DNA of 35,199 bases from Verrucomicrobiota bacterium (lineage in GTDB: Bacteria > Verrucomicrobiota > Verrucomicrobiia > Chthoniobacterales > UBA10450). The position numbers and the translations under genes were made by a program. Positions 14,009-22,977 of this stretch are shown here, in pieces. Position 1 is the stretch's first letter. Each line of letters begins with the position of its first letter. The notes beneath the pieces are model-generated. The model made no database searches. It was given only the letters and a program-made list of their open reading frames with translations, and was not told the origin of the DNA. The DNA is taken from positions 1 through 35,199 of the forward strand of contig QHOS01000031.1 in assembly GCA_003219415.1 (NCBI GenBank), written 5' to 3'.

Positions 14009-15263
14009 GATCCTCGTTCACGGCGGTCATCCGCTTTCAGGTTCTATCAAGGTCAGCGGCTCAAAAAATTCATCGCTGCCGATCCTGGCCGCGACGCTGC
14101 TCACCAAAGAGCCTTGTATTGTTCACGGCGTGCCAGACCTGAGCGACACACATTATATGCTGCAAATCTTAACCCATCTGGGCGCGCAGGTGGAACGCGC
14201 CAGCGGAACCGTCAGTGTCACGGCAGAAAAGACCCACTCCGTTGCGCCTTACGATGTCGTCCGCAAGATGCGCGCTTCGGTTTGCGTGCTTGGCCCGTCA
14301 CTGGGTCGATGCAAGGAAGCGACCGTTGCTTTGCCCGGGGGTTGCGTCATCGGAGATCGTCCAATTGATTTGCATCTGAGAGGTTTCGAAGCGCTCGGGG
14401 CTGCGGTTCGCGTGGAGGGTGGCGACATCAAAGTTTTTGCACCGAAATTGAGCGGAGCAGTCATCAACATGCAGAGCAAATTCGGTCCCACTGTTCTCGG
14501 CACCGATAACGTGATGATGGCCGCGGCGCTGGCAGAAGGTGTGACCGTTATTGAAGGAGCAGCCCAGGAGCCCGAGGTAGTGGACCTGGCAACGTTCTTA
14601 AACAAGATGGGCGCGAAGATCGAAGGCGCGGGAACGCGCCGGATCATTATCGAAGGAGTGGCTGCCTTGCATGGAGCCGAGCACCGGGTAATCCCGGACC
14701 GGATTGAGGCTGGAACATTTCTGGTGGCGGGTGCAATTGCCGGAAAGGGAGTCACCGTCAAGCGAGTGGAACCGGAGCATGTTCGCACAACCACCGATGC
14801 GCTGGCGAGTTGCGGCTATCACATCGATATCGGCGACCATGAGATTTCGATTTTTCCGAATGGCGCCGCGAGCGCGCTGGAGCTGACAACAGCACCATAC
14901 CCCGGTTTCCCCACTGACATGCAAGCCCAGATGTGCGCGCTACTCTCCATTAGCAAAGGCACCAGTTCCGTGACCGAAAATGTTTTTCCGCAGCGTTATA
15001 TGCATGTGGCGGAGCTAAAACGCATGGGCGCGCAGGTGCAATTGGAGGGTGCTACTGCAGTGATCGATGGTGTGGATTGTCTCCTCGGGGCACCGGTGAT
15101 GGCCAGTGACTTACGTGCGTCGGCCGCGCTGGTGCTTGCAGGATTGAAGGCAGACGGAATTACCGAAGTAAGCCGCGTCTACCACATCGACCGCGGGTAC
15201 GAACATCTCGATGAAAAATTGAGCGAACTCGGCGCACACATCGAGCGGGCAAAAGCAGCGTAG
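14001..15263 (+). CDS. murA: UDP-N-acetylglucosamine 1-carboxyvinyltransferase
   Basis: 420 aa. First committed step of peptidoglycan synthesis: transfers enolpyruvate from PEP to UDP-GlcNAc in the cytosol. Lys22-Asn23 ([10 protein letters not shown]) binds substrate. The catalytic loop [15 protein letters not shown] holds Cys115, the residue alkylated by fosfomycin, so the enzyme should be sensitive; Asp-substituted resistant forms are excluded. Conserved FPTDMQAQ and [10 protein letters not shown] blocks are present in the second half. The ATG at 14001 overlaps the end of prmC. Confidence 0.98.
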   Translation: MDKILVHGGHPLSGSIKVSGSKNSSLPILAATLLTKEPCIVHGVPDLSDTHYMLQILTHLGAQVERASGTVSVTAEKTHSVAPYDVVRKMRASVCVLGPSLGRCKEATVALPGGCVIGDRPIDLHLRGFEALGAAVRVEGGDIKVFAPKLSGAVINMQSKFGPTVLGTDNVMMAAALAEGVTVIEGAAQEPEVVDLATFLNKMGAKIEGAGTRRIIIEGVAALHGAEHRVIPDRIEAGTFLVAGAIAGKGVTVKRVEPEHVRTTTDALASCGYHIDIGDHEISIFPNGAASALELTTAPYPGFPTDMQAQMCALLSISKGTSSVTENVFPQRYMHVAELKRMGAQVQLEGATAVIDGVDCLLGAPVMASDLRASAALVLAGLKADGITEVSRVYHIDRGYEHLDEKLSELGAHIERAKAA

Positions 15264-15332
15264 TCCAATCTTTTTTCTTGCTCTCGTGCCGGCCAGGGGG
15301 CAGTCGTTGTGATACGCAAAGGAAAGGATAAT

Positions 15333-15704
15333 ATGGATCAAACACCTCCGACACCTCCATCAACTTCATCGGACGTCCGAACGTGGTGTGTTCTCTGCCA
15401 CGCCGCCGCATTACTCGGATTGTTTTTTCATTTCCTGGGCCACATCTTGGGACCGCTTATCGTTTGGCTCATGAAACGTGGCGACTCTCCCGAGATTGAC
15501 GCCTACGGAAAAGAATCTCTCAATTTCCAAATCTCGATGCTGATCTATGACGCCATCGCCGCGATTCTTTGCATCGTGCTGATAGGCGTTCCGATTTTGA
15601 TCGCGCTCTGGGTGTTGAACACGGTGCTTGTCATCATCGCATCAGTCAAAGCCGGCCAGGGAGAGTTCTATCGCTACCCATTTACGATTCGGTTGATCAA
15701 TTGA
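15333..15704 (+). CDS. DUF4870 (Tic20-like) small membrane protein
   Basis: 123 aa. A Pro/Thr/Ser-rich N-terminus of about 20 residues is followed by three or four hydrophobic helices. VRTWCVLCHAAALLG, the family-typical GPLIVWLMKR, and the downstream FQISMLIY fit DUF4870. The function is unknown. AAAGGA precedes the ATG at 15333 by about 6 nt. It ends 8 bp before the end of the convergent nfo gene. Confidence 0.88.
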   Translation: MDQTPPTPPSTSSDVRTWCVLCHAAALLGLFFHFLGHILGPLIVWLMKRGDSPEIDAYGKESLNFQISMLIYDAIAAILCIVLIGVPILIALWVLNTVLVIIASVKAGQGEFYRYPFTIRLIN

Positions 15705-15711
15705 TTGGCCC

Positions 15712-16641
15712 TTAAAGTCGAGCGGTTGTCATCAATCGGCGCAACGTCTTTAGATTGATCACATCTTCTCGTAAGTCTTTGCCCTTTGGCGTTTCCAACA
15801 CTTTCGGGATTTTGCGGAACCGGCGGTCGCCCATGATGAAGCGGAAAGCAGGAAGCCCGATTCTGCCCCTGCCGATATGTTCATGTCGATCGACCCGCGA
15901 ACCGCAGGCAGTTTTGGAATCGTTTAGATGGATTGCCACGAGACGATCCAAGCCAACCACGCGACCGAATTCGCGGAATGTCTTCCGAACCGAGGCTTCG
16001 CTTCCGATGTCATAACCCGAAGCGAAAACATGCGCGGTATCGAGGCAGACACACAATCGCTCTGGTTCACGCACACGGCTGATAATGTACGCAAGGTGCT
16101 CGAATTTGTTCCCCAGGCATGAGCCTTGGCCAGCGGTCGTTTCGAGCGCGATCCGTGTTTTGATTTTCGGAAGACCGGAAAACACGCAATCAATCGATTC
16201 CACAACTTTTTCAAGTCCCGCTTCTTCACCCGCGCCGAGGTGCGCACCGGGATGCAACACCAAGAATGGGAGTTCCAGCTGATCGGTGCGAACCAATTCT
16301 TCCGACAGCGAACGGATCGAATTTGCGTGAAACTGCCCGTTCGTGGCTGCGAGATTGATGAGATAGTTCGCATGGGCGAAAATCGATAATAATTCGCTGC
16401 GTTGCTGATGTTCCAGGAAGGTCCGGATTTCGTCGCGGGTAAGCGGGCGGGAGAACCACTGCATGTTGTTCTTCACGAACATTTGCATGGCGGTACAGTC
16501 GATCGAGCGCGCGCGCTCAATCGCCAGGTTCACGCCACCGGCAATCGACATGTGCGCGCCAATGAGAGTTGGATGAATCGGCGAGTCGGCGAGTCGGCGA
16601 ACCGGTGAAGGCGCCGTTTCTCCATCTCGGCGCTTCTTCAT
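15712..16641 (-). CDS. nfo: Endonuclease IV (AP endonuclease)
   Basis: 309 aa from the ATG whose complement is at 16639-16641. Cuts DNA at abasic sites in base excision repair, using three zinc ions. All nine metal ligands of the family can be seen in order: AHANYLINLA (His), LVLHPGAH (His), ALETTAGQG (Glu), CLDTAHVFA (Asp and His), AIHLNDSK (His), DRHEHIGRG (Asp and His) and KVLETPKG (Glu). The normal protein would begin near LIGAHMSIAGG; the 25 residues before it are basic and come partly from a GGCGAGTC repeat (16579-16604), so they are probably not functional. It lies 14 bp after the AsmA-like gene on the same strand. Confidence 0.95.
   Translation of the reverse strand: MKKRRDGETAPSPVRRLADSPIHPTLIGAHMSIAGGVNLAIERARSIDCTAMQMFVKNNMQWFSRPLTRDEIRTFLEHQQRSELLSIFAHANYLINLAATNGQFHANSIRSLSEELVRTDQLELPFLVLHPGAHLGAGEEAGLEKVVESIDCVFSGLPKIKTRIALETTAGQGSCLGNKFEHLAYIISRVREPERLCVCLDTAHVFASGYDIGSEASVRKTFREFGRVVGLDRLVAIHLNDSKTACGSRVDRHEHIGRGRIGLPAFRFIMGDRRFRKIPKVLETPKGKDLREDVINLKTLRRLMTTARL
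16579..16604. repeat. GGCGAGTC tandem repeat in the 5' end of nfo
   Basis: Three consecutive units of CGGCGAGT with one changed base in the last. It encodes the RRLADSP segment of the N-terminal extension of endonuclease IV (minus strand). Confidence 0.6.
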
Positions 16642-16655
16642 TTCGTTCCTCTTCA

Positions 16656-19052
16656 CTATTGGCTCTTCAAAACGGCTGGGCGCCAATCCGGCTTCTTCAG
16701 GCTCCCTGTGCCGGCGTATTCCAAAAGTTTATACACTGGTGTGAGCAGCACGCCGGGTCCCTTCATGTTGAGCCGCAGACTGAAATCGAGCTTATCATCG
16801 AGAAAATGGACGTCGCCATGACCCAGCATGCTAAAGAGCGTGCCGTCTGCGTCGAAATCGTCGGTATGAATGGTTCCCTGATCGATCTTGAAGTCTGCAC
16901 TCGCTTTGTGCGCGACGCTGTATCCGCTGCCGGGAAGAATCCGATTCAGAATTCCTGAGAGCGGCCCGAAAATAGGGATGGCGAAGACATCGCCGTTGGT
17001 GACTTCCACTTTTCCACGCCCCCGCATGGTGCGCGGATCGCTGCCGAGCCCGGTAAAATCGTACGTGCCGCTCAACAGGCCGAGCGCTGTCTTGTAGTTG
17101 TAGTACAAGTCAGTCAGCAGCGGGAAATTGATCTCGCTTACGGAAATATTTGCGCGGTAACGCGGATCATTTTTCGCCAGTGAAATGTCGGCGTTTCCAC
17201 GCAATGTGCCCGCGAGAAGCGCGCCACGAAGATCAGTGATTTGCAATCGGTCGTTGGTGAATAGCAATCGCGCGGAGATCCGATCAAAAGGCAACGTTTT
17301 CCCAAGAAAGACGTAATCCATTCCGTTCGCGCCCTCTACCTTGATCTCCAGACGTGTATTCTTGCCGCCGCGAAATTGATACAAACCGTTCGCCGTGACG
17401 GAGGGCGGCCGCCGAAATTTATATGGCGCCACTGTGTTCGAAACTTTTGGATCAATCCAAAAAATGACCTCGGCAGGATTCAATGAACTCTTAATATTTG
17501 AGATGCGTACCTCGTGCTTTTTAAAGTCGTAGGTGAAACTGCCCGTTCCAGTGCCTTCATTGCGCGCGACGTGTAAATCCTCACAGGCAAGCGCACCGTC
17601 GGCGAAATGGATTTTAGTATCCGCACTGTTCATCCATGTGCCGCGGAACCTGGTTCGACCTAAAATGAGGGTCCCATCCCCTTTCCAGGTTCCGGGATTG
17701 TGGTCCTGGCCCCGGATCGCGAGGCGAATGGCAGGTGGACGTTGCCATTCCCACTGCCGGAGAAATTCATTCAGTTCCGGGGGAGCGATCGTACGCACCG
17801 GCTCCGGGACTATTGTGCTCTCGATGTTCAAGCGAAAATCCGCCGGTGCTTCGAAAAGATCAGCCCGGACCTGGCCCGTCTGATGTCGCAGACGCAGGTC
17901 TCTGATCAGTGTGCGCTCGCCGTCCCACGAAAAATCAGCTGTGAGATCGGAAAACGGAACTTTCTTGTACGTGAACTGTCCAAAAGCAACGTGTCCGATA
18001 ATAGTTGGCTTGAAGCGATCTGATCCAAATTTTACGGAGCCGGAAATCTCGACCGCGGGCGGCGCTTGAAATTCAACGCTGACAAATGGCTCGCCCAGTC
18101 CGAACGCATCGAGAAAAGCTTTCAAATCCAGACTGCTGCGGGTTTGGAAACTCGCGCTGCTGCCTTGCACATTCCAATTCACGCGCCCGGCAAAACTGCC
18201 CATGTCATCGCTCCATTCGCAATGAGCGATGGTCAGCTGTTGATTGTTCCATTCTGCAACTGCGGAGAGGTCTCTCATTTCGTAGTTGCCCCGTTGCAGT
18301 CGATCGCCTCGAAGGGTTGCCTCGACATGTGCCTTCTCGAGCTCAGCGACGTCCCCGCTAAATTTTATCTGTAGTGAGGGACGCGTAGCGGGAAACCTGA
18401 ACTTTTGCAGTTCGTTCACCGCGCGTTGCGCAATCAACAATCGTCTTTGCCATTCTTCGGCTGAAAGCGCAGCCGACGGTTGATAATTCTCGCGCTTGAT
18501 TAGCTGTCCAGTGGCCGAAATCCGAATCCCGCAAAAGATTCCCTCCGCCTGACTGACGTAAATTTGTTCTGGCGGAAAATAAACATGGGCGCGCAGGTTG
18601 GTCAGCGCAGCTCTGTCGCCCTTTTCATCCGCCGTCTTGAATGGAAGAATGATTTGCGCATCCCGCACGTCGAGTGCGTTGAGAAACGGCTCATGATGGA
18701 TGAGCGCAGCGTAATTGATATCGAGCGAGACCTCGCTGATCCGGGCAAGCGTGTTCTCGCGATTCTTGTAATCAAAAATCCGGACATTTTTTGCGATGAG
18801 ACCGCGAAACGGATCCAGCGTCAGGCGCCCGATGTTGGCTTCGACTCCGTGCTTGCGCAATTCCTCCACTACCCGGTCGCGCCATTGACGGCCAAAGCCT
18901 CTCTTGGCGAGGTAATATCCTCCGCCGCCGACCCCAAGAACTACGCCAAGAATCACGAGGCGCACGAAGGTCACGGCGATTCGATGCGCCCAGGTTGATT
19001 TTCGACGCTGTCGAGGCGGCCGAACCTGCGGTGGTTCGAGGACGGGCGGCAT
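16656..19052 (-). CDS. AsmA-like / YhdP-type envelope protein
   Basis: 798 aa. A basic cytosolic N-terminus (to about residue 24) and one transmembrane helix (25-50) are followed by a very long, strand-rich periplasmic part. The start of the periplasmic part (VEANIGRLTLDPFRGLIAKNVRIFD) is the signature of AsmA N-domains. The last 200 residues contain the repeat-rich AsmA C-terminal block (GDVFAIPIFGPLSGIL and GTLFSMLGHGDVHFLDDKLD). Family members such as AsmA, TamB and YhdP bridge the periplasm and are implicated in lipid traffic to the outer membrane. That role is transferred from the family. Divergent from the DUF420 gene at 19126, with a shared promoter region of 73 bp. Confidence 0.88.
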   Translation of the reverse strand: MPPVLEPPQVRPPRQRRKSTWAHRIAVTFVRLVILGVVLGVGGGGYYLAKRGFGRQWRDRVVEELRKHGVEANIGRLTLDPFRGLIAKNVRIFDYKNRENTLARISEVSLDINYAALIHHEPFLNALDVRDAQIILPFKTADEKGDRAALTNLRAHVYFPPEQIYVSQAEGIFCGIRISATGQLIKRENYQPSAALSAEEWQRRLLIAQRAVNELQKFRFPATRPSLQIKFSGDVAELEKAHVEATLRGDRLQRGNYEMRDLSAVAEWNNQQLTIAHCEWSDDMGSFAGRVNWNVQGSSASFQTRSSLDLKAFLDAFGLGEPFVSVEFQAPPAVEISGSVKFGSDRFKPTIIGHVAFGQFTYKKVPFSDLTADFSWDGERTLIRDLRLRHQTGQVRADLFEAPADFRLNIESTIVPEPVRTIAPPELNEFLRQWEWQRPPAIRLAIRGQDHNPGTWKGDGTLILGRTRFRGTWMNSADTKIHFADGALACEDLHVARNEGTGTGSFTYDFKKHEVRISNIKSSLNPAEVIFWIDPKVSNTVAPYKFRRPPSVTANGLYQFRGGKNTRLEIKVEGANGMDYVFLGKTLPFDRISARLLFTNDRLQITDLRGALLAGTLRGNADISLAKNDPRYRANISVSEINFPLLTDLYYNYKTALGLLSGTYDFTGLGSDPRTMRGRGKVEVTNGDVFAIPIFGPLSGILNRILPGSGYSVAHKASADFKIDQGTIHTDDFDADGTLFSMLGHGDVHFLDDKLDFSLRLNMKGPGVLLTPVYKLLEYAGTGSLKKPDWRPAVLKSQ

Positions 19053-19125
19053 GGTCTTGGCAATCGTTAAGTCATTGCGTCGAAGCGATGGGTCAATGTA
19101 GCGTTTAACAGTTCAAGGCTTCAAC

Positions 19126-19557
19126 GTGATTTCAATCTCCGATCTCCCTGCTCTTAACGCGTCGTTTAATTTGATCAGCACAGTCTTCATTTCAATGGGC
19201 TGGTACTTCATCCGGCATGGCGCGTGGCGCCGGCACATGGCGTGCATGATCACCGCTGTGGTTTCCTCGGCTTGTTTTCTGACGGGCTACATCATTTATC
19301 ACGCGAACGCCGGCGAAAAATCTTCGGGATACACGGGATGGATTGCCGCTATTTATTTTCCGATACTGGCTTCGCATGTTCTGCTTGCTTTTGTGACGCT
19401 GCCTCTGGTGATTATCACCCTTGTTCAGGTGTTTCGTCGCCGATGGAATCGCCACAAGCGAATCGCGCGTTGGACGATCCCGATCTGGCTCTATGTCTCA
19501 GTCACAGGCGTGTTTGTATATTTGATGCTCTACAAATGGTTTCCTCCGGGCGCCTGA
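19126..19557 (+). CDS. DUF420 (YozB/CtaM-like) membrane protein
   Basis: 143 aa, starting with GTG at 19126. Opens with DLPALNASFNLISTVFISMGW, the family block. Then come RRHMACMITAVVSSACFLTGYIIYH-type segments with conserved histidines (residues near 37, 59, 84 and 109), and four hydrophobic helices in all. DUF420 members are associated with cytochrome oxidase assembly (CtaM) in Gram-positive bacteria. No oxidase genes are within view, so the role is uncertain. Confidence 0.88.
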   Translation: MISISDLPALNASFNLISTVFISMGWYFIRHGAWRRHMACMITAVVSSACFLTGYIIYHANAGEKSSGYTGWIAAIYFPILASHVLLAFVTLPLVIITLVQVFRRRWNRHKRIARWTIPIWLYVSVTGVFVYLMLYKWFPPGA

Positions 19558-19630
19558 CACCAAATCTTGCACTTGGCCATTAGTTGATGTTTGATCACAC
19601 GATGTTAATGCCGCGGATGCGACAGGATTT

Positions 19631-20089
19631 ATGGTGACGATTGCCACGTTCAATGATCCGGCCAAGGCGAGGCAACTAAAACGGCGCTTCCACGATGCAG
19701 GATTACGGACCGATGTTCACAATGAGGCGCCGTTGCAGCAGGTTGGCTTTATGTCGCGCCCGCTGGCAAATGCGAAAGTAATGGTGGAAGACACCGATTT
19801 CGAGAAGGCCCAAACCCTCATGGTCGAATGGGAGGCGACGGATCCTGATATCTCCGCGGCCCTTGTCCGTTGCCCGCAATGCAGCTCTTCGAATATCGAA
19901 TATCCACAGATGACTCGAAAATTCATGACTCCTGCGCTGGTTGGTGTGCTTTGCGCGATCAAAATCATTCCCAAGGAGTTTTACTGCCAGGATTGCCATT
20001 TTACCTGGAGCAATCGGGAAGAGCGCACGATTGGACGCCTCTGGCATCGCTTCTTTCCAGGGAGCGAATCTGGGACCGGCGCCTCGTAG
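19631..20089 (+). CDS. DUF2007-type signal-transducing domain with zinc ribbon
   Basis: 152 aa. Residues 1-68 fit DUF2007: IATFNDPAKARQLKRRFHDAG, then a conserved acidic/hydrophobic strand (VMVEDTDFEKAQTLMVEW). Residues 80-130 form a zinc ribbon with CPQC (about 81-84) and CQDC (about 118-121), then W-S-N-R. Proteins of this type are small cytosolic domains with unknown partners. The start ATG at 19631 is the first in frame. No operon link to the neighbours is clear. Confidence 0.82.
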   Translation: MVTIATFNDPAKARQLKRRFHDAGLRTDVHNEAPLQQVGFMSRPLANAKVMVEDTDFEKAQTLMVEWEATDPDISAALVRCPQCSSSNIEYPQMTRKFMTPALVGVLCAIKIIPKEFYCQDCHFTWSNREERTIGRLWHRFFPGSESGTGAS

Positions 20090-20225
20090 CAAAACCGATT
20101 TCAGTGGCGGCGATTGATTCCTCGCACACGATTCCTTTTGTGATGAATCCTGGGTTGCCTTGGCGTCTTCTGGTTCGGCCCGACTGTCGCATTCCGCTCG
20201 AAGTTTCGACGACATTTTACCAGCC

Positions 20226-21068
20226 ATGAAGTGGCTTTTCGTCTTGTTTCTTGCGTTGGTCATTTTCGGCGGTGCGGCCTGGTTTGGTTACAACACCTTT
20301 ATAAAAGAAGACATCGCAGTAAAAAAAGAGCAGCGTGGGGAAGTTACGCCAGCGCCGGTGCCGGATATTAGTCTTCCGGAGTTTCAGGCGGCGACCCAAC
20401 TACGACAGGAAGGAAAACTGACTGAATCTCGCGATGCGCTTATCGGATTTATCCAAAAATATCCCACGGGGAAACATCTCGATGAAGCGAAGGATCTCCT
20501 CGGGGAAACAAATGTTGCCATTCTCCTATCGCGTTATCCGTCTCCAGAAAAAACAGAATACGTTGTGAAATCCGGAGACGTGCTAGCCAAGATTGCGCGG
20601 AAATTGAAGACGACTCCCGAGTTGATCATGCGCATGAACAACATGAGCGGCACCATGCTACGCATTGGCGATCATTTGCTCATCTCACACCCCGATTTCT
20701 CCATGGTTATTCAACGGAAGGCGAACTCGGTTGTGCTCCTGAATCACGGCGCATTTTTTAAGCAATATCATGTTCGCGAAGCAAAGTTACCGGGCAAACA
20801 GCCGGCCAAAATCTCGGCAAAAGTGGCCGAAACCATGGCTTGGAAAGACGGAAAACGCGTCGGCGTCGGCAGCAAGGAGTACCTCAGCAGCACGCGATGG
20901 GTTCGGCTGGCCGGCGCGGCAGGTTATACTTTGTATTCGGTACCCGATTCTGCGCATCCGAATCTTGATCAGCCGCCGCCGCCGGTGGGTCTTGGCCTCG
21001 CGGCTTCGGACCTTGAGGAACTCAGCAGCCTTGTAAAGAACGGCATGGCTGTCACGATTACGGACTGA
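20226..21068 (+). CDS. LysM protein with a degenerate L,D-transpeptidase-like (YkuD-fold) domain
   Basis: 280 aa. Membrane anchor at residues 3-22. A TPR-like helical stretch (50-97) is followed by a LysM peptidoglycan-binding domain (111-154, EYVVKSGDVLAKIARKL onward). Residues 159-279 follow the strand order of YkuD: a starting I-Q-R-x-x-N-x-V-V-L-L-N-H-G-x-F-F-K-Q-Y strand, S-T-R-W-V near 222, and a closing L-V-K-N-G-M-A-V-T-I strand. Where active enzymes have I-H-G-T and S-x-G-C-I-R, this protein has LYSV (236-239) and PVGLGLA (253-259). The catalytic Cys and His are therefore absent. It probably binds wall peptides without cross-linking. The ATG at 20226 is chosen because it gives a clean anchor. 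Confidence 0.8.
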   Translation: MKWLFVLFLALVIFGGAAWFGYNTFIKEDIAVKKEQRGEVTPAPVPDISLPEFQAATQLRQEGKLTESRDALIGFIQKYPTGKHLDEAKDLLGETNVAILLSRYPSPEKTEYVVKSGDVLAKIARKLKTTPELIMRMNNMSGTMLRIGDHLLISHPDFSMVIQRKANSVVLLNHGAFFKQYHVREAKLPGKQPAKISAKVAETMAWKDGKRVGVGSKEYLSSTRWVRLAGAAGYTLYSVPDSAHPNLDQPPPPVGLGLAASDLEELSSLVKNGMAVTITD

Positions 21069-21159
21069 GTCACAAGGTTAAAGCGGATGGGGACGAACAC
21101 GCTGGCACGAGTTGCTTGACCTTGTAACCTTTCTAACCTTTCACTTTTTAACTTTCTCC

Positions 21160-22146
21160 ATGGACTGGCAACCGCTCGATTTTGAAAAACCGATCTTCGA
21201 ACTGGAACGGCGTTTACAGGACTTAAAGAATCACTCCAACGCGCACGATGTCGACCTTGATTCCGCTGTTAAGGCCCTTGAGGGAAAACTTCGTGAAACG
21301 CGACGGGAAATTTATGGCAAGCTCACTGCGTGGCAGCGGGTGCAAATCGCGCGGCACACGCAGCGGCCCTTCGCCATGGACTACATCGAACGGTGCTTTA
21401 CGAATTGGATTGAGCTGCATGGAGATCGCCGCTTTGCCGACGATCGAGCCATGCCTTGCGGCCTGGCCACACTTGGCACGCAACGTTGTGTCGTCATCAC
21501 CCATCAAAAGGGCCGCAACACAAAAGAAAATGTGATGCGCAATTTCGGTTGCGCCCATCCTGAAGGTTATCGCAAAGCGCTGCGATTAATGCGACTTGCT
21601 GAAAAATTTCGCGTGCCGGTCATTTCATTGATCGACACGCCAGGCGCTTTTCCCGGGATCGGATCGGAGGAACGTCATATTTCAGAGGCAATTGCAGTAA
21701 ATCTCTTCGAAATGATGAGGCTTCGCGTGCCAATCGTTGCCGCAGTCATTGGCGAGGGTGGCTCAGGGGGCGCGCTGGGGATTGGCGTGGCGGACCATGT
21801 AATGATTCTGGAAAACGCGTATTATTCCGTGATCAGCCCCGAAGCGTGTTCCGCGATTTTGTGGAGAGACCGCCGGCACGCCGCTGAAGCAGCCGAGGCG
21901 CTCAAATTGACCGCGCAGGATTTGTTGAAACTGGAGGTAGTGGACCAAATCATTTCTGAACCGGTAGGCGGCGCGCATCGAGACTATGATTCTGTTGCGG
22001 TCAATCTTGGCGCAGCACTGCGCCGGGCGCTGGAGGAGATTTCTAAAATTCCAGCCGACGAACTGCTGGAAAAACGATATCGAAAGTTTCGCCGCCTGGG
22101 TATCTTTTCCGAAAGCAAAACCGTCACCGCCTCGCCTCGCTCTTAA
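21160..22146 (+). CDS. accA: Acetyl-CoA carboxylase carboxyltransferase subunit alpha
   Basis: 328 aa from the ATG at 21160. The N-terminal helix (DFEKPIFELERRL), PRPFAMDYIE-like segment (QRPFAMDYIERCF) and the core are typical. GRNTKENVMRNFGCAHPEGYRKALRLM and SLIDTPGAFPG are seen in order (cited by their limits), as is GEGGSGGALGIGVAD, which binds CoA/biotin. It transfers carboxyl from carboxybiotin to acetyl-CoA together with AccD, which is not encoded here. It precedes the first exported paralogue by 5 bp, which suggests that the three genes share a transcript. Confidence 0.97.
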   Translation: MDWQPLDFEKPIFELERRLQDLKNHSNAHDVDLDSAVKALEGKLRETRREIYGKLTAWQRVQIARHTQRPFAMDYIERCFTNWIELHGDRRFADDRAMPCGLATLGTQRCVVITHQKGRNTKENVMRNFGCAHPEGYRKALRLMRLAEKFRVPVISLIDTPGAFPGIGSEERHISEAIAVNLFEMMRLRVPIVAAVIGEGGSGGALGIGVADHVMILENAYYSVISPEACSAILWRDRRHAAEAAEALKLTAQDLLKLEVVDQIISEPVGGAHRDYDSVAVNLGAALRRALEEISKIPADELLEKRYRKFRRLGIFSESKTVTASPRS

Positions 22147-22151
22147 TTCTG

Positions 22152-22955
22152 ATGTTTGGGACTTGGGGTAAATTGGCTGGTGTTTGGCTCAGTGCGCTTG
22201 CTGCTGTCGCCTTACCGCGTGGCAGCGCGGCGGCCGTAGAGTTCCGTTTCGATCGCGACACCTTCGCGTTTCAAAACGCCACCGTGCTGAAATACCACGA
22301 CGGGATCGCGTTTTTCCGACCGAAGTCGGAAGTGAGTGATCCTGCCAACAGCTATACTCGCCGCTGCTTCGTCATGACCCGCACGGCGATGCAGTTCCGC
22401 AAATTCGCCCGTTTCAATCCACACGGCGTTCCATTAAACGATCAGGAACTCGCACGGCGCATTCGTGCTGTCGCGCGCCGGAAGCCTTGGCTCGAAGTAT
22501 TGCCGGAAAATCGGCGAATCGTCTTTCCAGGCTACTCGAATCTACGTGAGATAAGCAAACCCCACACTCAAGTCTTCGAGAACAATATCGGCAGCGGCTT
22601 CATGAGTTATTTTCGGCCGAGCAATATCCGCATGGTCTTCCTGGACAGTAAAGGATATCAGGAGAAAACGCACCAGAACCTCGATGCGTCCCTCGCGCGT
22701 GGTGACACGTTCGTGGCTTTTCTTACCACTTATCCAAAAATGAGTATAAACCACGCCGTGCTCATTTATGGCCGGAAAAAAAGTCGCCCCGGAGACGAAC
22801 TCGAACATTATTTGGTTTATGATCCAAACCATGCCGAAGCGCCGCGTGAGCTAACATGGTCGCCTCGCGAATGTGCCTTTGCTTATCAGAAAGACATAGA
22901 CTTCATCGGTGGATTCGTTCGGGTTTACCAGGCTTACGACAAGCCGTTGCAGTGA
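22152..22955 (+). CDS. Exported protein of unknown function, paralogue 1 (papain-like-fold motifs)
   Basis: 267 aa. Signal peptide at residues 1-27 (cut near GSAAA). The mature part contains YTRRCFVMTRTAMQF, FPGYSNLREI, FVAFLTTYPKMSINHAVLIYG, and HYLVYDPNHAEAPRELTW. A cysteine near residue 74, His in I-N-H-A-V and the Y-D-P-N motif are the arrangement seen in papain-like or BtrH/C39-like cysteine enzymes, so hydrolase or acyltransferase activity is possible. That is only inference; I recall an uncharacterised family with these blocks in Verrucomicrobia and myxobacteria. The second paralogue follows after 22 bp. The start ATG at 22152 comes 5 bp after the accA stop. Confidence 0.75.
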   Translation: MFGTWGKLAGVWLSALAAVALPRGSAAAVEFRFDRDTFAFQNATVLKYHDGIAFFRPKSEVSDPANSYTRRCFVMTRTAMQFRKFARFNPHGVPLNDQELARRIRAVARRKPWLEVLPENRRIVFPGYSNLREISKPHTQVFENNIGSGFMSYFRPSNIRMVFLDSKGYQEKTHQNLDASLARGDTFVAFLTTYPKMSINHAVLIYGRKKSRPGDELEHYLVYDPNHAEAPRELTWSPRECAFAYQKDIDFIGGFVRVYQAYDKPLQ

Positions 22956-22977
22956 AAACGATGGACGCGTTCTTGAT

